Positions 36,393 through 48,657 of a stretch of 64,000 bases of DNA are shown here, one piece after another. Every line of letters starts with the position of its first letter. Within the stretch, counting starts at the first letter, position 1. The DNA lies in NCBI GenBank assembly GCA_013399875.1, contig VXAZ01001670.1:62001-126000 (forward strand), read 5' to 3'. A model generated the notes under the pieces. The model was not told the DNA's origin, ran no database searches, and was given only the letters and a program-made list of their open reading frames with translations. Position numbers and translations under genes: made by a program. This stretch comes from Gymnorhina tibicen. Taxonomy: Eukaryota; Chordata; Aves; Passeriformes; Artamidae.

Positions 36393-39300
36393 AGATAATA
36401 CTATACTATTTATAGCTGAAAGTATCAACAACTACTGGATAGGCCTGAACTATATTTTCTGTATTAAATTCTCTGTTAGCTCCCAAGGAAGGGTAGTTGT
36501 ATCTGTTTGCAGAGCACCAAGCACTATTCCTTTGTCATTTTGTGCTCTGTAATCTGTGCTTGAACCAGTTCAGTTTGACTCTCTTGAACTGACTGTTTAG
36601 ATTGAGGCCAGTATCCAAAGTCTCTATTATAACCCATTCTCCGTTGTAGCCTTTTCTTTTACCTTTTGCTTCTCCATCTTGCAGGACCAGCCTGGCATTC
36701 TGCTTCCTGCCATTCTGCCCAAGTTCTGTATCACCTCTTACAGTCTCTGGGCAGATGGGACCCCATCTGTCACACTCTGCCCACCCAGTCTGAGACACTG
36801 ATATCTTTGTCTCCTAGTTCTTGAAGGTTCTGGATCCTATTCACGTCCCTAGTGCTGCTTCCCATAGTCCCTACACTTTCATTTATTTAGACAGTAAAAT
36901 ATACAGAAGACAGTGTGCCAAGTCAGAAATCATAAAACACAATCACTGCTAAATAATGTGCCTTACAAGAACTATGTGTAGGTTTCTGTAGGTGTCAGCA
37001 GCTGCAAAAAGTGTTAGGTTTGAGTCCTATAAATCCTTCCTTGAGAGAAACATTTATGGTTTGAGCAAAAGCCAGGGCTATATTTTTTTAATGCGTTAAA
37101 TAAATAAAAGCGTAAGTTCTTATGTCACATTTTGAAGATTACTCTTCTCAACTTGCAAACATTCAGGCATCTTTTGGAATAAATATAAAATATTTTTATG
37201 GAGTGTGGAGGAAAACAAAAACCCACAAGAAACATTATAATTATGTATATCATCTGGGCGATAAACTGAAAACTAACAAATAGTTTCACTGGAAATTTGG
37301 CCAGCTTCAGAGTTCTCAGCTGCAGCTATCTGAAATGAAGCTGAAAACTGTCACAGAGCAACCCTGAGCCTCTTAAAATCCACTTGTAAATCCAAATAGG
37401 TTTAAAAGTGAAGGCCACTGGGATGTGTTTGCCTCAGCTGTGCAGCCAGGCCTCATTTGATGAGGAGCTCCATAGTCCAGCCCTGGTACAGGCATTGGGG
37501 GGTCCCACCAACCAAGAAGTTTAGCTCTGTGCTGTCATCCTCTGTGTGGCCATGGTGAAATCAACTCTGGCCCCTGTGGTTCTATTAGGTTCAATTTTTA
37601 ATTAATTTGGTACTGTCTGCTCAGCAGTGCTCTGCTAGTCTAATCTGGACCACTTCTGAATAATCTCCAGCGGAGAACATGTTGAGGAACCCACCCCCGG
37701 AAGGAACCCAAGCTCCCTGGCACCGTGTCAGACCCACAGAGAGAGAGAGAAAGAGAAAAAAAGCATGAGCTCTGCCTTCCCTCTTGGACCTGTTTGCCAA
37801 TCTCAGATTGCTGAAGGTAAAAACAGGAGCACAAGCCTAGTTCAGTGCCTGTGTTATGCAGCTCCTGTGCCTTTTCCTTGACTGTAGCAACAGCAACGCT
37901 CTCCTGTCATTTATACTGCTGGAATATAGACAAATTAAAAAGAGTGGCGAATACAGTTCATAGAACATATGGCTGACCTGACATAAGACTTCACTGGGTC
38001 CCTAGATGTGGTGACTTCATCCATTAGACCATTCTTCTCCTAAAACATTTACAAATTAAAAAATCCATGCTGCTGGTGAAGTGATATACTCCGATGTCAC
38101 CCATAGCCTGTAAATGACAATTTAAGCAGTGCTCATCTAAGGTAACTACTTGTGTTCAATACGTTCTCCTGCAGCCAACCTCTTAAAAGTCACAGAATTT
38201 AAATAAAAATGTTTATGTGCACATGGATTTTTATCACATGCATCTGGAGCCAATCAAACATTTCCCTAATGAAATGCATCAGGGCAAGGACAAGTTTTAA
38301 AAATACACACAAATTTTAGGAAATGTCTTCAATGGAAAGCCAATTTTCCAACCAGTGGAAAGCAATAAGCATTATCTTTGAGGAAAGGTGGCACATGTTT
38401 TAGTAAGCTGTTTTAAATGGGTTTAATCAGCTCTGAAATAAATATTATCAACAGGTTTAACAAAGGTGAAAGGAAAGGCTGTTTCTGAAATGCCCAACTC
38501 ATTTTGGACTAAGAACACTTAATGAGCTCCTGAAATGGGAGAATTAATGAAAATTAATTGTACCAATTAATTTCTCAGAATACCTGGAGTGTCCCTGTTC
38601 TTTTCCCACTGGAGTAGAAAAAAATGTCATCACTACCCTCCTTGGGAGCAAGACTGACCCATTATTTACTACCTTATGGTAGCCAAGATGACATAGTAAC
38701 TTGAGTTCCTTGTGTTTATTTTGAGATTGCAGATGGAAAGTTATAGGTTTCATTTCTATTTGGCTGTTGTTTCTTATGTTTGCACTAAAATACAAACATA
38801 GTCAAAATGTAACAGTCAAGATTTTTTTTCTTAAATTTAAAGGCAGATAATTCATCATAGATGCTTTTGGCTCACCTAAAAGGAGAAGAAATGTTGTTTT
38901 GGCTCTCCTTTACTGCTTTGATGCTGAAAACCATCCTGATTTCTAAACAATGTTTTACTATTAATAGTTTAATTGAATGCAAGATATTCCATTGCAATGT
39001 CAGAGTAGTTACTTATTACTGGCTGAAGTCTTTTTTGCCCCATGTATTGGGTTCCTCAGGTAACTTTGAGGGAACATGGTTATACTAATATAAAGGGAAG
39101 CAACAACAGGACTATGAAGAGAATTTAATAGGCCTCAGGGTAAATCTTGTTTTCTTGAAAAGTGTTTTTTTCTATTAGTCCTTCTAACAGTGAATTTCAT
39201 GGTAGTCACCATCCCAGTTTGATTTCTCCTGTACAGAAATTCTCTGCAGCTAGAAAGTTATGGCATGGTAGCAGTAAAGGTAGATTCGTCTTTCTTTGCC

Positions 39301-41232
39301 AGAACTTCCTCCATATGTTCCGATGTTGAATGAAGCACCAGTTTCCACAATGATATCACTGTTTATTGTATCTGTGGAGTTCCTATCTTGAGATATCTTG
39401 AAAGGACATGTTATTTGGGAAAAGTTGAATTGCCATCCCCTTATAACTTAAGACAATGTAAATATCCCTTTTGAAAAACACCTGAATACTGACACTTACA
39501 TCTGCAGATCAGTTCATCCTCAGAGGTTAGGTAACTCACACTGATAGGACAGGTAATAGAAAAAATCAGATCAATTTTATATATACTCCTCTGCTACTCA
39601 GTAGGGAACAATTTTTCCTAACACAGTTTTGTGAGTTTTGTTTATGTTGTTACAAAAACTCTGTCTATGTAAAAAAAGAAAAAAAAAGAATTACATGATT
39701 ATGTAAAATGATACAGAATGGAATTACAGTGTAAGAGCCCTAATGCAAATTCTGGTGTGTGGCTGAGGAGCAGTCCAGGCAAGAAGTTGCTGTGCAAATG
39801 ATATATGCCATTACAGAGCCTGAGGGGAAAAATAGTAATTCCTTGTTAAAGCATGTGCATGACAAGAACATGTTTTTATGAAGAAAATATCAAAACTATT
39901 CACAGAGTTTATAATTCAAGAAAGGCACAGTTTTAATGACAGAACAGGAGAGTACAAATTACCTGAGACAATACAGTTCTAGTGTAGAACACAAATGGGA
40001 TCATTTAGGAGTGCTCCTAACCTCAAAACTACTCCCAGCAAAGGACGAACAGCTCAAATGGACCAAAACAGTCATGGTTGATGAGGTCTGAATGGCAGAG
40101 ACACCTGCTGACATTTTTCTATCTGCCAATTTTTTATAATGTTATAAACAATCAGCAGGTGGGGAAAACACCGCAATTTCTACTTTTACCACCCACACCA
40201 AAGAAATTGCTCTGTAGGAAGCTCTGAGACGTAAGAAGCTCTGAGATTTCTGGTGAGCTTGGACTGAAATACAAAACTAGAGCCTCAACTCCTTGTGGTT
40301 ACCAATGTTTTTATGGCACTTGTGTGAGCAGGAGTGCTGGTACAGTGGGGGTCAGCACATTCTGCTGACCTGAAAAGACTCCGTGCTCTTTCAGCTCTAT
40401 GCAATATGCTCATGGATCAGAAGCTCGTGCTGGGTGCAACTAAACAGCTCCAAAGTTTAAACTTCATTGTTAGTAAAGTGAGGGCTGGTGTGATTTGAAT
40501 TTGTTAGGTGCAGGGAGATACTCTTCATTGAGATGTATAGAAAAAAAGCAATGTGGATGTAAAGAACCTCAGAACTATATCATGCCCACAACCTACACAG
40601 CTGGCATAGGTCTCTGGATCCCTTTCCATATGAAAAGGTCCAGCAGACCTCTAGGAGGATATTCTGATGTGGATGCTTGTTTTAAGAGGATGGAAGGGGA
40701 AAAATGCAATGGAAAGTTGGATTGGCATTGCAGCCCCAATCATGCTAATGGCAAAGAGCCCTATGATTTAAATAATTTAGGATATTGCCTTTAATTGGTT
40801 CTGGTTACATAATCTCTGTTAATCTCTTTCCTCCTACTGTTTCTCTGAAGGAATGTGCTCTAATGAGTAAATGTTCTGTCCATTTTATTAAGGATGGAGT
40901 GCTAGCCAGAGAGAGTTCCTATAAAAATCACCACACAGAAGTGGATTAAGTGATAAACACCAGGGCCAAGGGCCCCAATGGCTGGAGCAATGTCATTATC
41001 AGAGAGTTTAAGTTTTTGTCTTTTGTTTGGGGAAAAAAAAGACTTTAAAAATACAATTACTGTGTAGTTGAGGAAAGTAGTTTTTGAAAACACAAACATG
41101 CCTGAGAGGTATGTACTGTATCTTAATAGAAAACCAATTCCAGATTCATTGTCTAAATCAATGCAACAACTCTCTTAATCTCAAAAAGTTCCTTACAGTG
41201 ATTTGAAAGCACATATTACTCCCTCCTCCTAC
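36393..41232. other. Unique sequence, candidate regulatory landscape
   Basis: I find no coding exon. Blocks at 37080-37420, 38160-38600 and 40690-41060 look like conserved non-coding DNA, and a perfect AT dyad lies at 38551-38573. A small purine tract (gagagagagaaagag) is near 37740. A short duplicated phrase, gaagctctgaga, occurs twice around 40220-40250. Confidence 0.4.
38551..38573. promoter_or_regulatory. AT-rich dyad with homeodomain-type cores
   Basis: Two perfect 10-bp inverted arms, aaattaattg and caattaattt, are separated by three bases (tac). Each arm contains TAATT/AATTA cores bound by homeodomain proteins, and a further attaat lies just upstream at about 38543. It sits at the end of a long unique block. 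Binding is inferred from the motif only. Confidence 0.35.
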
Positions 41233-41281
41233 NNNNNNNNNNNNNNNNNNNNNNNNNNNNNNNNNNNNNNNNNNNNNNNNN
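41233..41281. other. Assembly gap (49 N)
   Basis: Forty-nine N bases separate ccctcctcctac from a C/A-rich run (cccccccaccaacacaccccc). The flanks suggest that a pyrimidine- or CA-rich simple repeat stopped the assembly. The non-round gap size suggests an estimated or partly closed gap. Confidence 0.98.
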
Positions 41282-42195
41282 CCCCCCCACCAACACACCC
41301 CCACACACATCCAGAAAAAAAAGAAATCTCATAACTTAACTGAGGTGCTTCGGCTCAGGCTGCCTATGGGTATTGACCCAGAGGTCAGGACCAAAGTCCT
41401 CAAATTCTGTTCTGTTCTGTGGACACAAGAAGTAGCCAAAATTTTATTCCTGACCAAATGTTCTTCCCGATCATGTTTTGTACACTGAAAGTCAGGCAGG
41501 CACGTGCAGGTGTCTCTGCTTAGCCCAGGCAATTAGGCTGCCTGCAGAAATCACTTGCAGTGAACTGCCCTTCCACACTCCAGTTTTAGAGCATTGCCTC
41601 TGCATGGGCTGTGACTGAAAATAATTTCAGCCAGCAGTTTTGCAGCAACTGAATCCAAGGTGGTTACTTTTTTTTTTTTTGACTCGCTGCTTTAGGATAT
41701 TTTGTCTTTATTCAATCTCCTTTTGCAAAAGCAAGTCTTGTCAGTAACTCACTGTAAGGAGAGATGGAGGAGTCAATTAGATGGTTACACTGGATTGCCA
41801 CTGATGGCCTTTATGGGCTTAAGACAATAAAATAGAAGGATTTACCAAAAGTATCTGTAGCTTCATGTCAGAACCTTTTTACATCACTTAAGGGATCATC
41901 TATGGGAAGAGACTGATTACTAAGAAAGGGGAAATGACAGTAAGTAATTTTGAGATGAGGGAAATCATAAGAACATTCCCTTTGTCATTCTAGGGAGGGT
42001 TGGGGACTGGACAGTGACCTTTGTCATTACACTTCACTAGGAACGGAAGACCATGATGGCTTGGGGGGTACAGCGACGCTTTGCTGGTATGGTTCAGTAA
42101 GAAGAGAACAAAGCCTTCTTCTATGGCTGTCTAGGACACAAGCTGCCCCTTCCAGCTGTGCTGGGCACTCATGATGAACAGTTCTCTTTTCTTCC
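41282..42195. other. Unique sequence after gap
   Basis: It starts with a C/CA-rich low-complexity run to about 41312, and a T-run lies near 41670. No gene is recognised. Confidence 0.5.
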
Positions 42196-42746
42196 TGTCC
42201 TGGTTTAGGAATGATTATTCTCCAGTGTAGTATTTCCCCTGAAATCACTCCAAGCCATTTCTCTCATTTCACACTTCCCCTCACCCTCCTCTGTGGCAGA
42301 ATGGAAAGGAGAATTGGAGGCACAAAAGGTGAAGATCATGGGTTGAAATAAGAACAATTTACTGGAAACAGCAGTGAGATAGGGAAGTGAACAGTAACAG
42401 AAACAAAATAGAGGGTACAAAGAAAGAAACTTTATTGCTCACCCCAGAAACTCCCAGCAATAGACAACAGACAATACCCGACTGCTCCCTCTGCCACCCC
42501 CCCCCACTCCCTCCAGCTCGGAGGCGTTACCCAACCGCTCCCTCTGGTTTGGAACCGGCGTTACCCCATCCCTCTGCCATGCTCACTCCACTGGAAGGAA
42601 CTCCTTCTCCTCTGAAGAGGCTTCTTTCCCCCCACCCCGGCAATGGTGTGAGGTGGTATAGGATAACCTCCGTGTCCTGGCCATACCCCCTTCTGACTAG
42701 TGCACTACTGCAAAAAATTAACTCTGTCCTGGCTGGAAGCAGGACA
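42196..42746 (-). mobile_element. ERV solo LTR, antisense, complete
   Basis: On the minus strand the element starts TGTCCTGCTTCCAGCCAGGA and ends ATTCCTAAACCAGGACA, a full LTR with TG...CA ends and an imperfect terminal inverted repeat. A minus-strand AATAAA lies at 42431-42436 as the likely poly(A) signal. The flanks cttcc (left) and cctcc (right) match at four of five bases and may be a worn 5-bp target-site duplication. It belongs to the same family as the LTRs at 15915 and 48224. I take it as an ERVL-like bird family, but the class is from memory. A 110-165-codon frame inside is chance. Confidence 0.9.
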
Positions 42747-45700
42747 CCTCCCCACAGGAAAAGATTAAAGCACAAGTATGCTCGTTTCCCCAATAGGAGG
42801 GTGAACCAGATTACCTGGTTCTTGGATGGGAAGTTTGTTTGTATGCTTACATCTATGTATGCGTGCATTTTTGTGATTATATAGCATGGTTGACATTTTG
42901 CTGAGGAGATTAAAGAGTTACATACCTGTAGAGAATTTTAGGGTACCTATTTTTATCCAGGCGCCTCTGCCTTCTCTGCAAACACTGCACATAGTAGATT
43001 ATTGTTAGGTGAACTTCCAGCGTGAATAATTTCAGCAGCTCTCATCAGCAAGCTGTAGACACTGAATCTGCTTAATGGCTTATTTATTACAAGGGTCCTT
43101 AAGATCTTCCTGCAGTCTCTCCCTGGTGCATTTTGGATATGTCCTTCATGATCCTTAATGTCAGCCTACTGGCAAATATACCCTTTTATGTTATGTATGT
43201 AAACAGGTATGCTTTTAAGTCACTCATCTGCATTTCCTCATGTATGTCTAGCCCTGCCAAGGGCTATGAAGGCACAGGTGGCTTTGTGTTTTTTCACCTT
43301 CAGAACAACAGGTTTATTCTTCTGAACATTTCACCATGTGAACATTGTTCTCTAATACTGTTTTTTGAAAATTGGATCAAACATCTGAATATGAAACTTG
43401 GAAATCTTAGCTGGCATCCAGGTTCCTGTAAACATGGGTTACAATCTTGCTTTGCACAGCTTAAAAATTGGAATCCACTTATTTTCCAGTGAAGTGTGAT
43501 TTTGATTTAAGTTTTCTAACTTTCTGATGTATAGGTCAGGAGAGCTCTTACTTTAGAACACACCCTTGCAAGAAGACAGAATGAATTCTGTTCCCCAGCA
43601 TTACCTGTGGTTAGAGATCAGTGTGTCAGGTCCTGCAGCACTGAGTGATTTTCATTTGTAAAGGATTTGTTTGAGGTGACCATGTAAAATGAGTTGTGGT
43701 GCTGCCCCAAAGTGGTACTGTGTAGGACCCTTTGCCAGGGATAAGCAAATGCTTTCCTCTTGCTCAGGCTCTGTGGCAGAATTTTTTTGTGCAAATATAG
43801 TGAAAGAATGAATGTTCAGTGGCACAGAACACAGCTTTGATATCGATTGGTGTTAGTGTTGCATAACATTTAGGGACTCTGTAAGAAGCAGGGTTAAATC
43901 AATCTACATGTGTTTAAATACTCAGAAGCAAAGCAATGGAAAAATTTTGGGAAAAACAATTTGGATCTTACCAGAAAATAATGTTTATTAAGCACTGAGC
44001 CAGACCAAACTCTCCTGGTCTTTAACAAAGCCATAATTTTAAGAGCCATTTTATTTCTGAAGCAGTAACAACAGAGAATGAGTATAGAAATTAGCAGAAA
44101 GTCAAGGCATTGTACATATCAAAATACACTTTGCAGAATTTGATTTTCACTTACCAAAATTAATAATGGGGATCAGTAAAAACTTACATGCTCATGGCTT
44201 TTTAATGTAAAAATATATGTAAACCCAGCTTATATATAAATGTGGAAGGTTTCAGATCTTTAGAAATATATCCATTTATATCATGTTGAATTCACACATG
44301 GTAATATGAGGCTCAGAGAACATAAATGCCTGTATCACCTAGAAGATTAATGAGCAAAGTGAGCTACCATCAACCTGTCTTTGCTCCCCATGCCAGGGAA
44401 TGAGGAACAGCCACTGTGGTCTGTAGGCAGACAGCACAACATGAGGCCCTCCTACTTTGCCACTCTATCAGACTTTTATTGCTACCTAACTGTCTCTTTC
44501 ACTATGAAAGCTGTGGCCCCTTTATTTCCAGCTAAAAGTGCTTTCTGTCACCCAAAGAGACAACCTCCTTGATACATATTTGGTTTTTAAAGCTAGGTTT
44601 GCATGTGAAAGTAGATTTAGTGTGACAGCAACTTAAGTTTATATATGTGTCAGCAATACATATGTTATACACGGCTAGATTAATACATTCACTGGAGGTG
44701 GGTAGGAACAATTGTAAAGATTGTGTGGTTTAGATTGACACTGGAAATAAGACCACAACATAGGTTCTATTTCTGTACCTAAATGTCCTCAATATTGAAC
44801 TAGATTCAGGTATAACATTGTCACCTTGGAGCTGTCTCCATAAATTTTTGTACTTGATTATTGTATATTTTTTTCATGGCTTTTTTAATTAGATGGTTTT
44901 TAATCATGTCTACTGGCACATGAAAAAGTAAGTTTTCTGACAGAAAGAATCTATTTCTTAAATAGCTGAAGTTATGCTCTTTTAAAATCAGCTTTGAGTC
45001 TGGAAAAAGCTGTTTTGTGAGGTTTCCAGAGGTTCCTGCCAAAATGCCATGAGACCATTACTTCACATTTACTTCCAGATTTATCTGGAACCCAGAAGTG
45101 CAGACACAACAGAAGAGCTGGAAGAAGCGAGAGTTCATCAACTATTTCTGAACTTTCAAAATGAATTATTTCTGGTTCAGTCTGAGAAAAACAGAAAAGT
45201 TTGGGTGGGGAGGAAGTTGACTTTATTTCCCAACACTTTTCTGTTCTAAAGTAAATCTTCTTCAGATTAAAGATCACTTTGATTAATTAGAAGGTAATTA
45301 TCCATTTGCTGACCAAACAATAGTTTCTTGTGTTGAAACTAAACAATAATATCTTCTTGCTCATCATCTTTCATGTATTGGCAGCAGATCTTATGTACAT
45401 ACTGAGAAAAAGGTTTGGTCCCTCTGGGAATGCATGCATGTGGAGGAAAAAAACACACTCGTTTGAGAAGGGTGATTGTAATGCTGCACACATTACTTCA
45501 GGTATGTGCAAGTCAAATACCCACTGACCTGAAGCAGCCATGGTTCAGACAGCCCAGCATGGTTTCCTGCCTGCTGTGACCTGGCATAGCCTAGGACAGC
45601 GCGAGGTTTCTCGATGCATGGCTGGATGCCACTGCTTCCCTAGGAGTGGAAACTTGAAGGCTGGTGATAAAAGGAAACAAAATTTGCTATTCAGAGTTAG

Positions 45701-48223
45701 ATTTTTGAAATCATGAAACAAGGTAGGTTCACGATTTCAAATTGGTGCTTTCAGATAGTGGTCATCCTTCCCTCCCTCCCACAGCTGAGTGGGGAGCACT
45801 TTCCTAAGCTGAGGTCCAGATCTCAATGCTTTTCTAAGTACTGGGCAAAGACCAGCCCTACCGTGGTGCCAGTGCAGTGGAGATACCGGGATGCCACAGG
45901 AGTGATGTCTGGTTTTGCCCACCTCTTTTGAACCTTCTCTGAACTTTATTCAGGGAGATCTATTACAAGAAAATTGATTTGTGTAACATAAAATACTTAG
46001 TAATTTCTGGAAAGGAAGTCAGTTTAGACACACCTTCATCTTCTTCCCCATGTAAATTAACTTTTTGTTAGTAGCACATAAGTAGACAAACCTCAAGGAA
46101 ATTCAAGCTCATTTTTGGTGAAGGAGAATACAATAGCTTGCCTGCTTTTATAAACAGCCTAATGCTCCTAAAATTAAGTTTTTGGTGTATGCCCAAATGT
46201 ACTACAAAGAAAACATTTCCTGTAGTACTTTGGTGCTCCTGTTTGGCTCCAGCTGAGACTGAGAAACGTAGAAGCCATTTCAGACATGAATAATTGTAAT
46301 AGTTTGCATTTGTAAAGTGATCCAGATACTAACAATAATGGACTGCAGTTGGAGTGTGAGCATGGTAAAATGGCTCTGTTACAAGCACAGTTCTTTAAAC
46401 GAAGTGGTGAAAGGGAGACATTAATTATATTAGGCCTAGTATACTTTGACTAGAGGTGTAGCAGCCTATGAAACTGAAAAGGCTGTTAATTCAATCACTG
46501 CAGTGATTTAGCACAAAAAAATGAATGTGTGGTAATTTTTAAATAAAGCTAAGAGATTTTAATTGCCTAGGACTTAGACTTGTTTGGAACTGCAGAACAA
46601 AGGGATGGGTGCGTACATCATGTCTTAACCTTTTTCATTGTATTTTACACACAAAAATAGAGACAAAGACAAATAATTCAGACAGGTTCCTTTAAGTCAT
46701 ATAGTGTCTTCCTCTTGACACTTTAAGTAATCCTACTGTTCTTAGACATATTTCACCTTCAACTACAGAATGGCCAAAGTTTTCCTAAGAAAACATGAGC
46801 ACTTTTGTCACTTATAAAGAGAAAGGGAGCAGGGGAAGCTTAGAGATGGCTGGCATGATTAACTGTGTTGGGAAAATAAATGTAGGCCTAAATATTCATG
46901 AAGAGGAACAGATGCTTTCCCTTTCACTGAGGATCCTTAACAGCATTTCTAGTATCCGGGTCCATATATAATCTTGGGCTGTACACTCAGTCAATACAAT
47001 ACATGTCAGTTTGCTGTGTGAAACTCACTGTGGTCACTGCCTATTCAAAACACATGGTAATCAGAAAATTACTGGGGTTACCCCATTGATAATATCAAAA
47101 ATAAACACATATTTCTATAAAAGCAAGTGGGAACAATATTTCCAGTAAATTCAATTTCATAAACACCTATTCAAGACAACCACGGTTGAATACTACTATA
47201 TTCCATGCTAAAGAATACACACAGATACAGTTTGTGCTTTAACAATTCTTGCAGGGTCATAAAGTAAAGTACAAGTTAGTGTTGACTTTTTAAACGGTAG
47301 TATTAGGCTTGCATCCCAGGAAAATCAAACAACAAATCACATTTATGCAGTACTCATAAATCAGTAAAACACAAAGCTGAGCTGGACAACTTTTACATGA
47401 CATCAATCACAAACTGTGAAATACCCAATAAAATTTCACAACATACCTGTGGAACAAGTTTTGCAATGTGCAAATAACACAGATTCCCCACTACCAGGAA
47501 GAAAAAAAAAGTCTTTCAACACATACAATACAAATTCTACAGTGTACATGAAAAACAAGTTCCACCGTATGTATGGGGGTTTGAAGAATAAATATAGTAT
47601 CTTAATAGTCACTAAACCTGAAGTGACCCATTGTCTCATGTTGAATCAGTATTTGGTTTTGTGGTCTTTCATTGCCTCAGGGTTTTATTATGAAGATGAA
47701 TTAATGTGAGAACTGGTCTTTTAAATGAGTTGTTATATTTCTGACCTTAAATACCACGATCAGTCTAGGACGTGCCTGTTACTGGCCCCAAAAATTGGCC
47801 CCTAACAAAGTCATAAAGCTTCTGAAAAGCAGAAATGCAAACAGAAAGGAATATAACTACCTGAAACATAGATATAAATGCTTGTGCTTGGTTTTAACTG
47901 TATAAAGTAAACAGATTAAAGAAGCTACAGGGAGAGGGAGAAGGAGGGCAGACAGGCAGGCAGTAGTATGGTATCAGAAGGTGTTCCTTCTAGGAAACCA
48001 GTAAAACAGCACTAGAGCAATAGATAAGAGATAAAGTTGGGGTAAACATCCCTAAAATATAGGGACCTAGACAAAAAAAAAAAGCCATAGATATTAGTAA
48101 TATCCACAATTTTATAATACTGTCTAAAGAACAGAAGGTACATAAAGCAATTGACACTGCAAATATCAGTCTATGAGCTAATTACCATTGCCCTTGAGTT
48201 GGAAAGATGCATTTCTTCATCTG
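42747..48223. other. Unique sequence, possible conserved block at 46.2-46.6 kb
   Basis: No exon, RNA gene or repeat is recognised in 5.5 kb. The block 46230-46620 (for instance gacatgaataattgtaatag and gacattaattatattaggcc) resembles conserved non-coding DNA. Open frames such as 43133-43492 (+, 119 codons) and 44972-45277 (-, 101 codons) carry no known domain. Confidence 0.4.
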
Positions 48224-48657
48224 TGTCCTGGTTCCAGCCAGGACAAGGTTAATTTTTGCACTAGCCAGGAGGAGCAGGGCTAGGACCCTGAGGTTATTCT
48301 AGACAACCTCATACCACGTGCAGGGGGTGGTTGGGAAGGGGTCCCTTCCGGTCAGGAAGCATAGCGGAGCGGTTAGGTATTGCCATTTTCCATCTAGTGC
48401 GTACTCATGTGTTAATTGTTCTCCTCTCTTATACACTCTGTTATTAATATTGTTGCTGTGACTGTTCATTTTTGTATCTCATTGATGTTTCCAGTCAATT
48501 ACTCTTAACTCAATCTGTGATCTTTACCTTTTGTGCCTCCCATTCTTGTCTCCAGCCCACCACAGGGGGAGGAGGAAGGGGAGGTGGAGAGTGAATGAGC
48601 AGCGCATGGTTTGGAGTGTTGCACTGAATTGGGGAATACCATTCCTAAACCACAACA
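48224..48657 (+). mobile_element. ERV solo LTR, sense, complete
   Basis: It begins TGTCCTGGTTCCAGCCAGGA and ends ATTCCTAAACCACAACA, both ends matching the LTR at 42196-42746 in opposite orientation. Internal shared text includes gttaatttttgca, gactgttcatttttgtatctc, gatgtttccagtcaatta and ccttttgtgcctccca. It is about 434 bp, shorter than its sister by internal deletions. No internal retroviral sequence flanks it and I see no clear target-site duplication. Confidence 0.9.

Noticed and set aside
39280..39470. Minus-strand frame of about 67 codons without ATG that reads like protein (SDIIVETGASFNIG)
   Set aside because: No recognised family, no donor at its end, and open stretches this long are expected by chance.
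42387..42884. 165-codon plus-strand frame
   Set aside because: It lies mostly within an antisense solo LTR and runs off its end; no protein similarity.
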